Assembly (NCBI RefSeq): GCF_003671495.1
Contig: NZ_RCHN01000045.1
Coordinates: 159,632-223,631 of the forward strand
Direction: 5' to 3'
DNA: 64,000 nucleotides
Source: Ketobacter sp.
GTDB lineage: Bacteria > Pseudomonadota > Gammaproteobacteria > Pseudomonadales > Ketobacteraceae
The position numbers were made by a program, and so were the translations under genes. The notes under the pieces were generated by a model. The model did not search any database. It saw only the letters and a program-made list of their open reading frames with translations, and was not told the origin of the DNA. This document shows, one piece after another, positions 49,335 through 57,831 of the stretch. How positions within the stretch are numbered: position 1 is the first letter of the stretch; each line of letters starts with the position of its first letter.

Positions 49335-49913
49335 TCAGGTCAATAACCTGGCTACCGGGCCGAACGTTCGGCGATGAATGTCGGTGGGGCCCAGTTTCTG
49401 CAGGGCCTCCATGTGCACTTTGGTGGGGTAGCCCTTGTGCTTGGCGAAACCGTAACCAGGGTACACCAATTCCAGACGGTCCATTTCCCGATCGCGGGTG
49501 ACTTTCGCCAGAATCGAAGCAGCACTGATGCAAGGCTCGGTCAGGTCGCCCTTCACGATGGCCTGGCTGGGACAAGGGAGCTTTGGACAACGGTTACCAT
49601 CCACCAATGCAAATTCCGCCTGGGGTGAAAGCTGCTCCACCGCGCGCTGCATGGCCAACATACTGGCATGAAGGATATTCAGCGAATCAATCTCTTCCAC
49701 CTCGGCTCGGCCAATCGCCCAGGCCAAGGCATCGCGCTGAATAATATCGAACAGTTGATCCCGCTTCTTCTCGGTGAGTTTTTTGGAATCCGTGAGCCCG
49801 GCAATCGGTTTGGCGGGATTGAGGATCACTGCGGCGGCCACCACGGCACCGGCCAATGGGCCACGCCCCACTTCATCCACACCAGCAACGAGCTTCCCCT
49901 GGGAAAAATTCAT
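49335..49913 (-). CDS. rnhB: Ribonuclease HII
   Basis: Removes ribonucleotides from DNA and RNA-DNA hybrids. 192 residues. Seen: the metal-binding VAGVDEVGRGPLAGAVVAAAV near residue 9 (Asp-Glu pair), LTDSKKLTEKKRDQLF, VDGNRCPKL and the Asp in KVTRDREMDRLELVYPGYGF. The ATG at 49913 comes one base after the lpxB stop, preceded by GGGTGA inside lpxB, so the two are coupled. The longer open frame upstream overlaps lpxB and is not real. lpxB-rnhB-dnaE is the conserved order. Confidence 0.98.
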   Translation of the reverse strand: MNFSQGKLVAGVDEVGRGPLAGAVVAAAVILNPAKPIAGLTDSKKLTEKKRDQLFDIIQRDALAWAIGRAEVEEIDSLNILHASMLAMQRAVEQLSPQAEFALVDGNRCPKLPCPSQAIVKGDLTEPCISAASILAKVTRDREMDRLELVYPGYGFAKHKGYPTKVHMEALQKLGPTDIHRRTFGPVARLLT

Positions 49914-49914
49914 T

Positions 49915-51111
49915 TCACCCTGCATCCACCACCCCCTGGCGGACGCAGGAATCCTTTCCGGAAAGCAATTCCACAATGGCCTGGGCAGCCTGTTCACTGG
50001 CGTTCAGATTCAGCTGCTCATGGATTTCACCGAAACGGGCCTGCATGGTTTTGCAGCGTTCCGGATCCTGCATCAGGCTGTACAACTCCCGTGCCAGGGT
50101 TTCCGGAGTCGCCGCTTCCTGCAAAAATTCGGGGGCAATTTCCTCGTCCGCCAGCAGGTTTGGCAATGCGATAAATTTGTTCTTCACCAAAGGGGAGAAA
50201 ATCGCGTGGGACAGGGCACCCCAGCGGTAGGCCACCACCAGAGGACGCTTCAGCAACATGGCTTCCAGGGTAATGGTGCCAGAGGTGGCCAGCACAAAAT
50301 CCGCCCCCGCCATTACTTCACGGGCATGGCCGTCCACCAGTTTGATTGGCAGTTCCGCATCGAATTGCAACAGCTGCATCTCGAACTGCTGGCGACGCTG
50401 CTCATTGGCCAGCGGCACGATGAACTTCACCTGGGGGCACATGATATGCACCATGCGCATGGTTTCCAGAAACAGGGGTGCCATGTATTTGAGCTCACCA
50501 CCACGGCTGCCCGGCAATACCGCCACCACCTTGTCGGCAGGGGCGTATTCCCAATAACGTTTGGCCCGATCGTGATCAATACTCTGGTCAATGTCCGTCG
50601 CAAACGGGTGACCGACAAATTTGACCGGCATGTCGAAGCGCTGATAGAAGTCCGCCTCAAACGGCAGCAGGGTCAGCATCAAATCCACATCCCGGCGAAT
50701 TTTGAACACCCGCTTTTGCCGCCAGGCCCACACAGTGGGCGACACATAATGGGCGGTCTTCACGCCGTGGCGTTTCAGGTATCCTTCCAAAGGCAGATTG
50801 AAATCCGGTGAATCGATGCCGATAAACAGATCAATTTTTTCATCAAGGAAACGTTGCTTGAGGGTTTTGCGGATACGCAGCAGTTCACGCAACCTGCCCA
50901 GCACCGCGAACAGCCCCATGACACTGAGGCGGTCAATGGGGAACAGGGTTTCGCACCCGGCCTGAATCATTGCCGGCCCACCGATGCCAAAGATCTTGGC
51001 GTTGGGCCAATAGGCTTTGAGAGACCGGATCAGGCCAGCACCCAGCTGGTCACCCGACATCTCTCCAGCGACAATACCAATGGTGATGTCTGCGTGATCC
51101 GGCGTGGACAT
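49915..51111 (-). CDS. lpxB: Lipid-A-disaccharide synthase
   Basis: Peripheral inner-membrane glycosyltransferase joining UDP-diacylglucosamine and lipid X. 398 residues. Seen: IGIVAGEMSGDQLGAGLIRSL near residue 10, FGIGGPAMIQAGCETLF, FIGIDSPDFNLPLEGYLK, YVSPTVWAWRQKRVFKI, LPFEADFYQRFDMPVKFVGHP, LPGSRGGEL and ATSGTITLEAMLLKRPLVVAYR. It lies 13 bases after lpxA and one base before rnhB. Part of the leftward lpxD-fabZ-lpxA-lpxB run. Confidence 0.99.
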   Translation of the reverse strand: MSTPDHADITIGIVAGEMSGDQLGAGLIRSLKAYWPNAKIFGIGGPAMIQAGCETLFPIDRLSVMGLFAVLGRLRELLRIRKTLKQRFLDEKIDLFIGIDSPDFNLPLEGYLKRHGVKTAHYVSPTVWAWRQKRVFKIRRDVDLMLTLLPFEADFYQRFDMPVKFVGHPFATDIDQSIDHDRAKRYWEYAPADKVVAVLPGSRGGELKYMAPLFLETMRMVHIMCPQVKFIVPLANEQRRQQFEMQLLQFDAELPIKLVDGHAREVMAGADFVLATSGTITLEAMLLKRPLVVAYRWGALSHAIFSPLVKNKFIALPNLLADEEIAPEFLQEAATPETLARELYSLMQDPERCKTMQARFGEIHEQLNLNASEQAAQAIVELLSGKDSCVRQGVVDAG

Positions 51112-51124
51112 AATGCTCCCAGGC

Positions 51125-51892
51125 TTAACGGGCTATTCCGCGATTGGAGGTTTTGATGGAGTCCAGAAACAGCTGCAGATACTGATCCTCTGGCTTGGCC
51201 TCCAATTGCGCCAACGCCTGCTCCAGTTTCAACCCGCGCATGTAGACCGTCTTGTAAGCATCTTTGAGCAGAGACATGGTTTCTTTACTGAATTTGCGCC
51301 GACGCATGCCTTCAAAGTTCATCCCTGCGGGTCGAGCGGGGTTACCGGCCACCATCATGAAAGCCGGTACGTCCTTACCGGTGAGAGCACCCATGCCGAG
51401 CATGGCATACGGGCCCACATGACAGAACTGATGAGCCCCGGAAAAGCCGGCAAAGATAACATCATGGGCGACATGGACATGGCCGGCCATGGTGGCATTG
51501 TTGGCAAATATATTATCGTTACCGATGACACAATCGTGAGCCACATGTACGTAAGACATCACTAAATTGCGGTTGCCGATGCGGGTCACACCCTCATCCT
51601 GCACGGTACCCCGGTGGATGGTGCAGCACTCACGGAAATGGTTGTCGTCACCGATTTCCAGGCTGGTGGGTTCACCTTTGTACTTTTTGTCCTGGCAGTC
51701 TTCCCCGATGGAGGCAAACTGAAAAATACGATTACGCTTGCCAATCCGGGTAGGGCCTTTGATACAGGCGTGGGAGTGGATGACCGTGCCGGAGTCCACG
51801 GTGACACCCGGACCAATATAGGTAAACGGGCCAACCTCCACATCAGAGGCCAGCTCAGCTTTTGGATCAACGACTGCTTGTGGATGGATCAA
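51125..51892 (-). CDS. lpxA: UDP-N-acetylglucosamine O-acyltransferase LpxA
   Basis: First step of lipid A synthesis; trimeric left-handed beta helix. About 255 residues. Seen: many hexapeptide repeats (VEVGPFTYIGPGVTVDSGT), IYQFASIG-like RIFQFASIGEDCQDKKYKGEP, CCTIHRGTVQDEG, and the catalytic histidine in MAGHVHVAHD / SYVHVAHDCVIGND. The start is not clean: a TTG at 51892, with AAAGGGA nine bases upstream and one base after the fabZ stop, aligns with LpxA of relatives (LIHPQAVVDP). A GTG at 51913 would overlap fabZ by 20 bases and lacks a ribosome-binding site. I prefer TTG. Confidence 0.95.
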   Translation of the reverse strand: MIHPQAVVDPKAELASDVEVGPFTYIGPGVTVDSGTVIHSHACIKGPTRIGKRNRIFQFASIGEDCQDKKYKGEPTSLEIGDDNHFRECCTIHRGTVQDEGVTRIGNRNLVMSYVHVAHDCVIGNDNIFANNATMAGHVHVAHDVIFAGFSGAHQFCHVGPYAMLGMGALTGKDVPAFMMVAGNPARPAGMNFEGMRRRKFSKETMSLLKDAYKTVYMRGLKLEQALAQLEAKPEDQYLQLFLDSIKTSNRGIAR

Positions 51893-51893
51893 T

Positions 51894-52331
51894 CTATAAA
51901 TCCCTTTCAGCACAGGTTATGTCGGAAACGGCGACTTCCTCGCCATCAACCGTCGCCACGGCATGGAACTTCCAGATAGTACGTTTTCTGGTTTTAATAG
52001 TCGCTCGAATTTTTAACTGTTCCCCCGGCACCACCGAACGGCGGAACTTGGTCTTGTCGACAGAGGCCACCACGTACACCTTGTTGGCTTCCGCCTTCTG
52101 ACCCACGGTCTTGAACGCCAGCAATCCTGCAGTCTGGGCCATGGCCTCAATGATCAACACCCCGGGGAAGATGGGATTGTCCGGAAAATGGCCTTCGAAC
52201 ACGGGTTCGTTGTTGGAGATGCCCCGTACAGCAACGATGTACTCCCCTTCCACCAGCTCCAGCACCCGGTCCACCTGCAGGAAGGGGGCTCTGTGTGGGA
52301 GAATTTCCTTGATTTCGTTAATATTCATCAT
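51894..52331 (-). CDS. fabZ: 3-hydroxyacyl-ACP dehydratase FabZ
   Basis: Dehydrates 3-hydroxyacyl-ACPs of all chain lengths in fatty acid elongation. 145 residues. Seen: IKEILPHRAPFLQVDRVLEL near residue 7, the catalytic histidine in NEPVFEGHFPDNPIFPGVLI and the glutamate in IEAMAQTAGLLAF. The start has two adjacent ATGs (52331, 52328). It lies between lpxD and lpxA, competing with LpxA/LpxD for the same 3-hydroxyacyl-ACP pool; the arrangement is widely conserved. Confidence 0.99.
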   Translation of the reverse strand: MMNINEIKEILPHRAPFLQVDRVLELVEGEYIVAVRGISNNEPVFEGHFPDNPIFPGVLIIEAMAQTAGLLAFKTVGQKAEANKVYVVASVDKTKFRRSVVPGEQLKIRATIKTRKRTIWKFHAVATVDGEEVAVSDITCAERDL

Positions 52332-52422
52332 AGTTCAAACGGTAGGATTTATCTCATTGTAAATCACTAGCTTATGGACATTCCAGCCACAAATCACGTC
52401 CATTAACGTAACACGATATGTC

Positions 52423-53478
52423 TTACTTGCTGCTGACCAGCAGTGATTTAAGCTGCTTTTCCAGGCGGCTGATCCGGCGGGCCATGTCGTCCAGGCTGCG
52501 AAAGCGGGCTGCATTTTTCCGCCACTCAGCGGTTTTGGACATGGCAGTACCGGATGAATATGACCCCGGCTCAGCGATGCTCTTGGTGATGGCGCTGCGC
52601 ATGGTGAGATGAACCCGGTCGGCGATCTCCAGGTGACCGGCAATGCCCACGGCCCCCGCAATCGTGCAGTATTTGCCGATACGCGTGCTGCCGGCAATGC
52701 CGGTACAACCCGCAATGGCGGTTCCCTCACCAATTTCCACGTTGTGTGCTATCTGGATCTGGTTATCCATGATGACCCCATTACCAATCAAGGTATCCTG
52801 AATAGCCCCACGGTCGATGGTGGTATTGGCACCCACTTCAACATCATTACCAATGGTCACCCCACCCAGCTGGGCGATTTTTTTCCATTGCCCGGCTTCG
52901 TTGGCAAAGCCGAAGCCGTCCGCTCCAATCACCACACCGCCATGGAAGGTGCAACGATCACCCACGGTCACACCGTGATACAGGGTCACGTTGGCGTGGA
53001 ACAGGCAATCGTTGCCGATTCGGCTGTGGGGGCCAATCACCGAACCGGCCCCCACTTCCACATTGTCACCCAGCTGAACGCCGGCTTCGATCACGGCTTT
53101 TGGCCCAATACGACAGCCAGCCCCCATCACCACTCCGTCCGCCACATAGGCACTGGGATGGACACCCGCCGCCGGCCGCGGACGACGGTCGAAAAAGTGG
53201 GATACCCGGGAGTACACCAGATAGGGATTATCCGTCAGCAGCGCTGCCACCGGGCATTCGTCTGCGAACCGGGGTTGCAGGATAACCGCCGTGGCGCCCG
53301 TGGTTGCGAGCTGGCTGCGATACAGGGGGTTCGCCAGAAAACTGAGCTGACCACTTTGAGCCGCCGCCAGAGTGGCCATACCCTTCACTTCCAGGGCTGG
53401 GTCCCCTTGCAGCTCGACCCCCAATGCCTGGGCCAGTTCACCCAAAGGCCAGGCATCCCGCACCGCAACACTTTTCAT
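52423..53478 (-). CDS. lpxD: UDP-3-O-acylglucosamine N-acyltransferase LpxD
   Basis: Third step of lipid A synthesis. 351 residues: N-terminal uridine-binding domain (LAQALGVELQGDPALEVKGM, then QLSFLANPLYRSQL) and a left-handed beta helix with hexapeptides (GAGCRIGPKAVIEAGVQLG), the catalytic histidine in FHGGVVIGADGFGFANEAG and QIAHNVEIGEGTAIAGCTG, and a C-terminal helical part with KTAEWRKNAARFRSLDDMAR. The end (RRISRLEKQLKSLL) is a coiled coil. It lies six bases after skp. Confidence 0.99.
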   Translation of the reverse strand: MKSVAVRDAWPLGELAQALGVELQGDPALEVKGMATLAAAQSGQLSFLANPLYRSQLATTGATAVILQPRFADECPVAALLTDNPYLVYSRVSHFFDRRPRPAAGVHPSAYVADGVVMGAGCRIGPKAVIEAGVQLGDNVEVGAGSVIGPHSRIGNDCLFHANVTLYHGVTVGDRCTFHGGVVIGADGFGFANEAGQWKKIAQLGGVTIGNDVEVGANTTIDRGAIQDTLIGNGVIMDNQIQIAHNVEIGEGTAIAGCTGIAGSTRIGKYCTIAGAVGIAGHLEIADRVHLTMRSAITKSIAEPGSYSSGTAMSKTAEWRKNAARFRSLDDMARRISRLEKQLKSLLVSSK

Positions 53479-53484
53479 GGCTGA

Positions 53485-54003
53485 TTAATCTTTAATGCTG
53501 TTCATTTTGGTGACCACCAAGTCCGTGATGTCGAGGCTGGGGTTAAGATCCAGCACCGCTTCACGTCGCAATACCATATCGATTTTCTGCTCAGCAATGA
53601 TCTGCTTCATGGCCTGCTGGAATTTGGGCAACATGGATTCCACCACCTGACGCTGGTCAGCCTGACCGCTTTGCTTCAGTTGCTGCTCCTTGAACTTCAG
53701 TTCCTGGGCAATTTCCATCAGCTCTTTTTCCAGTTTATGACGCTCATCAGTGGACATCACCGCACCGTCTTTCTGAATTCGGTCCTGCAGTTTTTTCCCT
53801 TTCATGTTCAGGGCTTCCAGGCCGGCTTTCTCTTTCTCGAACTCGCCCTTCAGCTTTTCGATTTTGATTTTGCCTTCTTCAGTGGACATCACGGCACGCA
53901 ATACATCCACGGTGACAATCTTGGGTGTTTCGGCCGCCATCAGAGTTTGGGCCATGAACAATCCTACCAGCACTACCAGAAACTTTTTCACTATAAACCT
54001 CAT
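53485..54003 (-). CDS. skp: Periplasmic chaperone Skp/OmpH
   Basis: Holds unfolded outer-membrane proteins in the periplasm before BamA-mediated insertion. 172 residues from the ATG at 54003. Seen: signal peptide (KKFLVVLVGLFMAQTLMAAE, cleavage after AMA-like MAA), a short beta segment KIVTVDVLRAVMSTEEGK, a long charged coiled coil (about 45-125; KLKGEFEKEKAGLEALNMKG), and the C-terminal strand AVLDLNPSLDITDLVVTKMN. It lies between bamA and lpxD, the standard place. The much longer open frame upstream overlaps bamA and is not used. Confidence 0.96.
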   Translation of the reverse strand: MRFIVKKFLVVLVGLFMAQTLMAAETPKIVTVDVLRAVMSTEEGKIKIEKLKGEFEKEKAGLEALNMKGKKLQDRIQKDGAVMSTDERHKLEKELMEIAQELKFKEQQLKQSGQADQRQVVESMLPKFQQAMKQIIAEQKIDMVLRREAVLDLNPSLDITDLVVTKMNSIKD

Positions 54004-54022
54004 TACCTGCGTGTGTTCTTTA

Positions 54023-56380
54023 TTAGAAAGGCTGCCCCAGAGAGAACTGGAACGCCTGTATATCATCACCGGGCTGGTCGTTAAAGGCTTTGGACAAGCT
54101 GAACGATAACGGACCGATACCGGTAATCCAGGACAGGGCAATACCCGCCGACATGCGTATTTCATCCACTTCGAAACCATATTCCTCTTTGCGATGAGTA
54201 TCAAACACGTTACCCGCGTCAATGAAGAGCAGGGTACGGAAGGAGCGGTTGTCCTTCACAAAGGGCATGGGGAAAATGAATTCTGCACTGCCTTCCACCA
54301 GCAGGTTACCACCAATGGCCCTTGGATCGCCAAAATCATAGGCAGACTGGATTTCGCGAGGCCCCAGGGACCGATCCTCATAACCGCGGATGGAACCAAA
54401 ACCGCCGGCGTAATAGTTCTCATAGAACGGTGGCGTATCATCCGCTCCATAGGCATCCATATAGCCCAGCTCCGAGCGCAGCCGCAAGGTCCAGTCCTGG
54501 GTCAGCGGGAAGTACTTCTGCGACTGGAATGTGGACTTGAAATACTCCAGGTCACTGCCGGGCGACGTCACCTGCAGGGACACGCTATGGGAGGAGCCCC
54601 TGGTGGCGAACACCCCACGGTTCAAGGTGCTGATGCTCCAGCTGCCAGTAAGCGGGAAGTTGGTGAACTTGTCCGACTGGGTATACTCGCCATTGATATT
54701 GGCCTCATAGAGGTCATAGCCCACCAGTTCCCACACCTGAATCGGGGAGCGTTGGCTGGCGTACACCGTGACATTCTCAAAGCCAATGCCAAAGCTCAGT
54801 CGGGAGATGTCGCTGGTGGGGTAACCAAAGGTCAGGTTGCCACCAAAGCGATCCGAGGCCCAGTTGGAGATAACGTCGTCTTCACTGATGTCGGTCTGTT
54901 GATAGAACAGTGAAAAGCCCCGGGAAACGCCGTCAATGGTGTAATAGGGATCAAGGAAGGAGAAGCTGACGCTGTCCCGGATATCGCTGCGGTTGGCGGC
55001 AATGCTGACCCGGTTACCGGTACCCAGGAAGTTGGTCTGGGACAGGTTGGCACCGAACACAAAGCCGGTGCCCTGCTGATAGCCCACACTGGCACCGATG
55101 GAGCCGGAAGGTTGCTCTTCCACAGAATAATTGACGTCCACCTGATCATCTTCGCCAGGAACACGAGGGGTTTCCACCGTCACCCCCTTGAAGAAGCCCA
55201 GTCGTTCCAATCTCACCTTGGAGTTCTCGATCAACTGGCCCGAGGCCCAGGCGCCTTCCATCTGCCGCATTTCCCGGCGCAGAACCTCATCCCGGGTTTT
55301 AGTATTGCCGAAGAAATTGATGCGACGCACATACACCCGGGTACCGGCGTCCACATAAAAGGTCACATCCACCGTGTTGTCACCGTTCTGTGACAACGAG
55401 GGTACGCCATTGACGTTGGCGAAGGTATAACCTTCATTACCGAGACGCTTGGAAATCAGCTCATTGGAGGTGGTCACCAGGGCACGGGAGAACGTCTGCC
55501 CCGGCTGCAGCAGGATGAGTCGGCGCAACTCCGCCTCAGGCACCTTGAGATCACCGGTGAGTTTCACTTCATTGACGGTAAAGCGTTCCCCTTCCGAGAC
55601 GTTCACTGTGATGTAGACTTCCGATTTTTCCGGGGTTACGGAAACCTGAGTGGATTCCACCCGGAAATTCACGTAGCCGCGGTCCTGATAGTAGGAAGAC
55701 AACTTTTCCAGGTCGCCGGACAATTTCTCGCGGGAGTATTTATCGTCGCCTTTGAAAAAGGAAAACATGTGGGATTCCTTGAGGTCGAACTCCTCCACCA
55801 ACAGCTCATCGGGGAACACGGTGTTGCCAACAATGTTCACTCCGGAAATGGTGGCTACATCCCCTTCTTTAATGGTGATATGGATCGCCACCCGGTTACG
55901 GGGCAAGGGCTTCACCACCGGGTCCACCCGGGCGCCATAGCGGCCCTGGGCAATATACTGGCGCTCCAACTCGACTTTGAGCCGGTCCAGGGTCACCCGT
56001 TGGAACACGCTGCCCTCGCTGAGGCCGGCCTGGGACAGGCCTTCCATCAGGTTTTCGGTTTCAATGGATTTGTTGCCTTCCAGCTCGATGCTGGCGATAG
56101 AGGGACGCTCGCTGACCTGAACGATGAGGATATCCTCATCCCGCAGCAGATTGATGTCCTGGAAATTGCCGGTCTTGAACAGGATGCGGGCGGAACGGGC
56201 CAGCACATTGTCATTCACCTCATCCCCCACCCGTAACGGCAATACATTAAATACTGCACCGGCGGAAATACGTTGCAATCCTTCTATTCGAATATCTTTT
56301 ATGACGAAGGAGTCTGCTGTCGCTGCGTTTGCCACAATGGCCACCCACAACAACAGCACAAAACGGGTAATTCGATTCAT
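54023..56380 (-). CDS. bamA: Outer-membrane protein assembly factor BamA
   Basis: Core of the BAM complex; inserts beta-barrel proteins in the outer membrane. 785 residues: signal peptide (FVLLLWVAIVANAATA), five POTRA domains (about 22-420; e.g. FVIKDIRIEGLQRISAGAVF), and a 16-strand barrel with the loop-6 motif GSIRGYEDRSLGPRE near residue 655 (VRGF/IRGY type) and the ending FSLGQPF with terminal Phe. It lies between rseP and skp. The porin at 42 kb, with its terminal Phe, is a predicted client. Confidence 0.98.
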   Translation of the reverse strand: MNRITRFVLLLWVAIVANAATADSFVIKDIRIEGLQRISAGAVFNVLPLRVGDEVNDNVLARSARILFKTGNFQDINLLRDEDILIVQVSERPSIASIELEGNKSIETENLMEGLSQAGLSEGSVFQRVTLDRLKVELERQYIAQGRYGARVDPVVKPLPRNRVAIHITIKEGDVATISGVNIVGNTVFPDELLVEEFDLKESHMFSFFKGDDKYSREKLSGDLEKLSSYYQDRGYVNFRVESTQVSVTPEKSEVYITVNVSEGERFTVNEVKLTGDLKVPEAELRRLILLQPGQTFSRALVTTSNELISKRLGNEGYTFANVNGVPSLSQNGDNTVDVTFYVDAGTRVYVRRINFFGNTKTRDEVLRREMRQMEGAWASGQLIENSKVRLERLGFFKGVTVETPRVPGEDDQVDVNYSVEEQPSGSIGASVGYQQGTGFVFGANLSQTNFLGTGNRVSIAANRSDIRDSVSFSFLDPYYTIDGVSRGFSLFYQQTDISEDDVISNWASDRFGGNLTFGYPTSDISRLSFGIGFENVTVYASQRSPIQVWELVGYDLYEANINGEYTQSDKFTNFPLTGSWSISTLNRGVFATRGSSHSVSLQVTSPGSDLEYFKSTFQSQKYFPLTQDWTLRLRSELGYMDAYGADDTPPFYENYYAGGFGSIRGYEDRSLGPREIQSAYDFGDPRAIGGNLLVEGSAEFIFPMPFVKDNRSFRTLLFIDAGNVFDTHRKEEYGFEVDEIRMSAGIALSWITGIGPLSFSLSKAFNDQPGDDIQAFQFSLGQPF

Positions 56381-56428
56381 TTAACGCTCAAGTCCGCAGG
56401 AAAATCAATTGGTCCTAAAAAGGCGGGA

Positions 56429-57793
56429 TCAAAGCCCCATAATATCGTTGTAAAATGCAAGTCCCATAAACATGACCAGCAAGCCGAGCCCCAGGCTGTT
56501 TCCCAACGCTTGGGCTTTCTCCGATACCGGGCTTCCTTTAACCATTTCAACGAGATAGTACATTAAATGCCCGCCGTCCAAAACGGGAATGGGCAGCAAA
56601 TTTAACACTCCAAGGCTGATACTTAAATAGGCCATGAAGCTGAGGAACGATTCCAGACCGTAACTGGCGCTGTCTCCGGCCACTTTGGCAATGGTGATGG
56701 GCCCACTCAGATTATCCAGCGATATTTTCCCGGTCACCATTTTGGCAATGGAGAGTACGGTTAGTTCAATCCGGGACCAGGCGTAGGCCACCGACTTACC
56801 CACTGCCGCCAGCGGGCCGTATTCCAGCTTGCGCACCATAAAGTCCGGCAAGGTGGAATATTCCGGTGAGTTGGCTGCGCCAATCTGCCCAAAGGCCTCA
56901 CCGTCTTCCCCCGTCACCCGTTCCGGTGTGATCCGCAACGGTACCGGTTTGCCTGCGCGCTCCACCAGCACATCCATGGTGATACCGGGGTTCTGGCGGA
57001 TCAGTTCCACCCACTCGTCCCAGGTTTGAATCTCCACGTCGTTGACCGACAGCACGTGATCCCCGGGCTGCATACCCTGCTGCTGGGCGGCGCGACCTTC
57101 CACCAGCTCACCCACCACCGGGGGAATCGCCGGAAAGTAGGGCTCCATTCCCAGCAATTTCAGAGGATGGGTTTTTTCTTGGCCCTGCATCCAGTTCTGC
57201 AGGTCAAGTACACGATCCACGGTCACGCTGCTGCCGTCGGGGCGAACACTGAAACGAACCTGCACGCTTTCGCCAATGCGGGCAATCAGCGCCATGGTGA
57301 CATCATCCCAGCTTTCGGTGGCTTCGCCATCCACGGCCACAATCTCGTCCATGGTCTGGAAGCCGGCGGCTTCAGCCTGACTGCCGGGCTTCACATCACC
57401 AACGTAAGGTACCAGGGAACTCACGCCGGAAACAAACAGCATCCAATACAGGAGCACCGCAAAAAACAAGTTCACCAGCGGACCGGCAGAAACGATGGCA
57501 AAACGCTGGAATACCGATTTGTGGGCAAAGGAGAATTGTTTTTGGTGGTCACTGACGTCGCTGCCGGGTTCACCCAGCATTTTGACAAAGCCGCCCAGGG
57601 GCAAGGCGGCCACCACGAATTCTGTGCCGTGACGATCGGTCCATTTTGCCAGTGGCTGGCCAAACCCGATGGAAAAGCGCAGCACCCGGACGCCACAGCG
57701 GCGGGCCACCCAGAAATGACCGTACTCGTGGACAAAGATGAGCAATCCAAGCGTGACCACAAAGGCCAGTAGAGTTTGCAAAAAATCGAACAA
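56429..57793 (-). CDS. rseP: Regulator of sigma-E protease RseP
   Basis: Inner-membrane site-2 zinc protease that releases sigma E when the envelope is stressed, after DegS cuts RseA. 454 residues: first helix with zinc motif VHEYGHFWVARRCG near residue 22, two PDZ domains (about 120-290; GELVEGRAAQQQGMQPGDHV), LSISLGVLNLLPIPVLDGGH near residue 398 with the third zinc ligand Asp. The start is TTG at 57793, supported by AGAGGC seven bases upstream and by the family's N-terminus length. It follows dxr by 38 bases and precedes bamA. Confidence 0.97.
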   Translation of the reverse strand: MFDFLQTLLAFVVTLGLLIFVHEYGHFWVARRCGVRVLRFSIGFGQPLAKWTDRHGTEFVVAALPLGGFVKMLGEPGSDVSDHQKQFSFAHKSVFQRFAIVSAGPLVNLFFAVLLYWMLFVSGVSSLVPYVGDVKPGSQAEAAGFQTMDEIVAVDGEATESWDDVTMALIARIGESVQVRFSVRPDGSSVTVDRVLDLQNWMQGQEKTHPLKLLGMEPYFPAIPPVVGELVEGRAAQQQGMQPGDHVLSVNDVEIQTWDEWVELIRQNPGITMDVLVERAGKPVPLRITPERVTGEDGEAFGQIGAANSPEYSTLPDFMVRKLEYGPLAAVGKSVAYAWSRIELTVLSIAKMVTGKISLDNLSGPITIAKVAGDSASYGLESFLSFMAYLSISLGVLNLLPIPVLDGGHLMYYLVEMVKGSPVSEKAQALGNSLGLGLLVMFMGLAFYNDIMGL

Positions 57794-57831
57794 TTGAGCC
57801 TCTATCTTGTTGTTGTTTCAACCGTACCGGA

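Noticed and set aside
53485..54222. Skp open frame extended to 54222
   Set aside because: The extra 73 codons overlap the end of bamA and lack a signal peptide; the ATG at 54003 begins a proper signal sequence.
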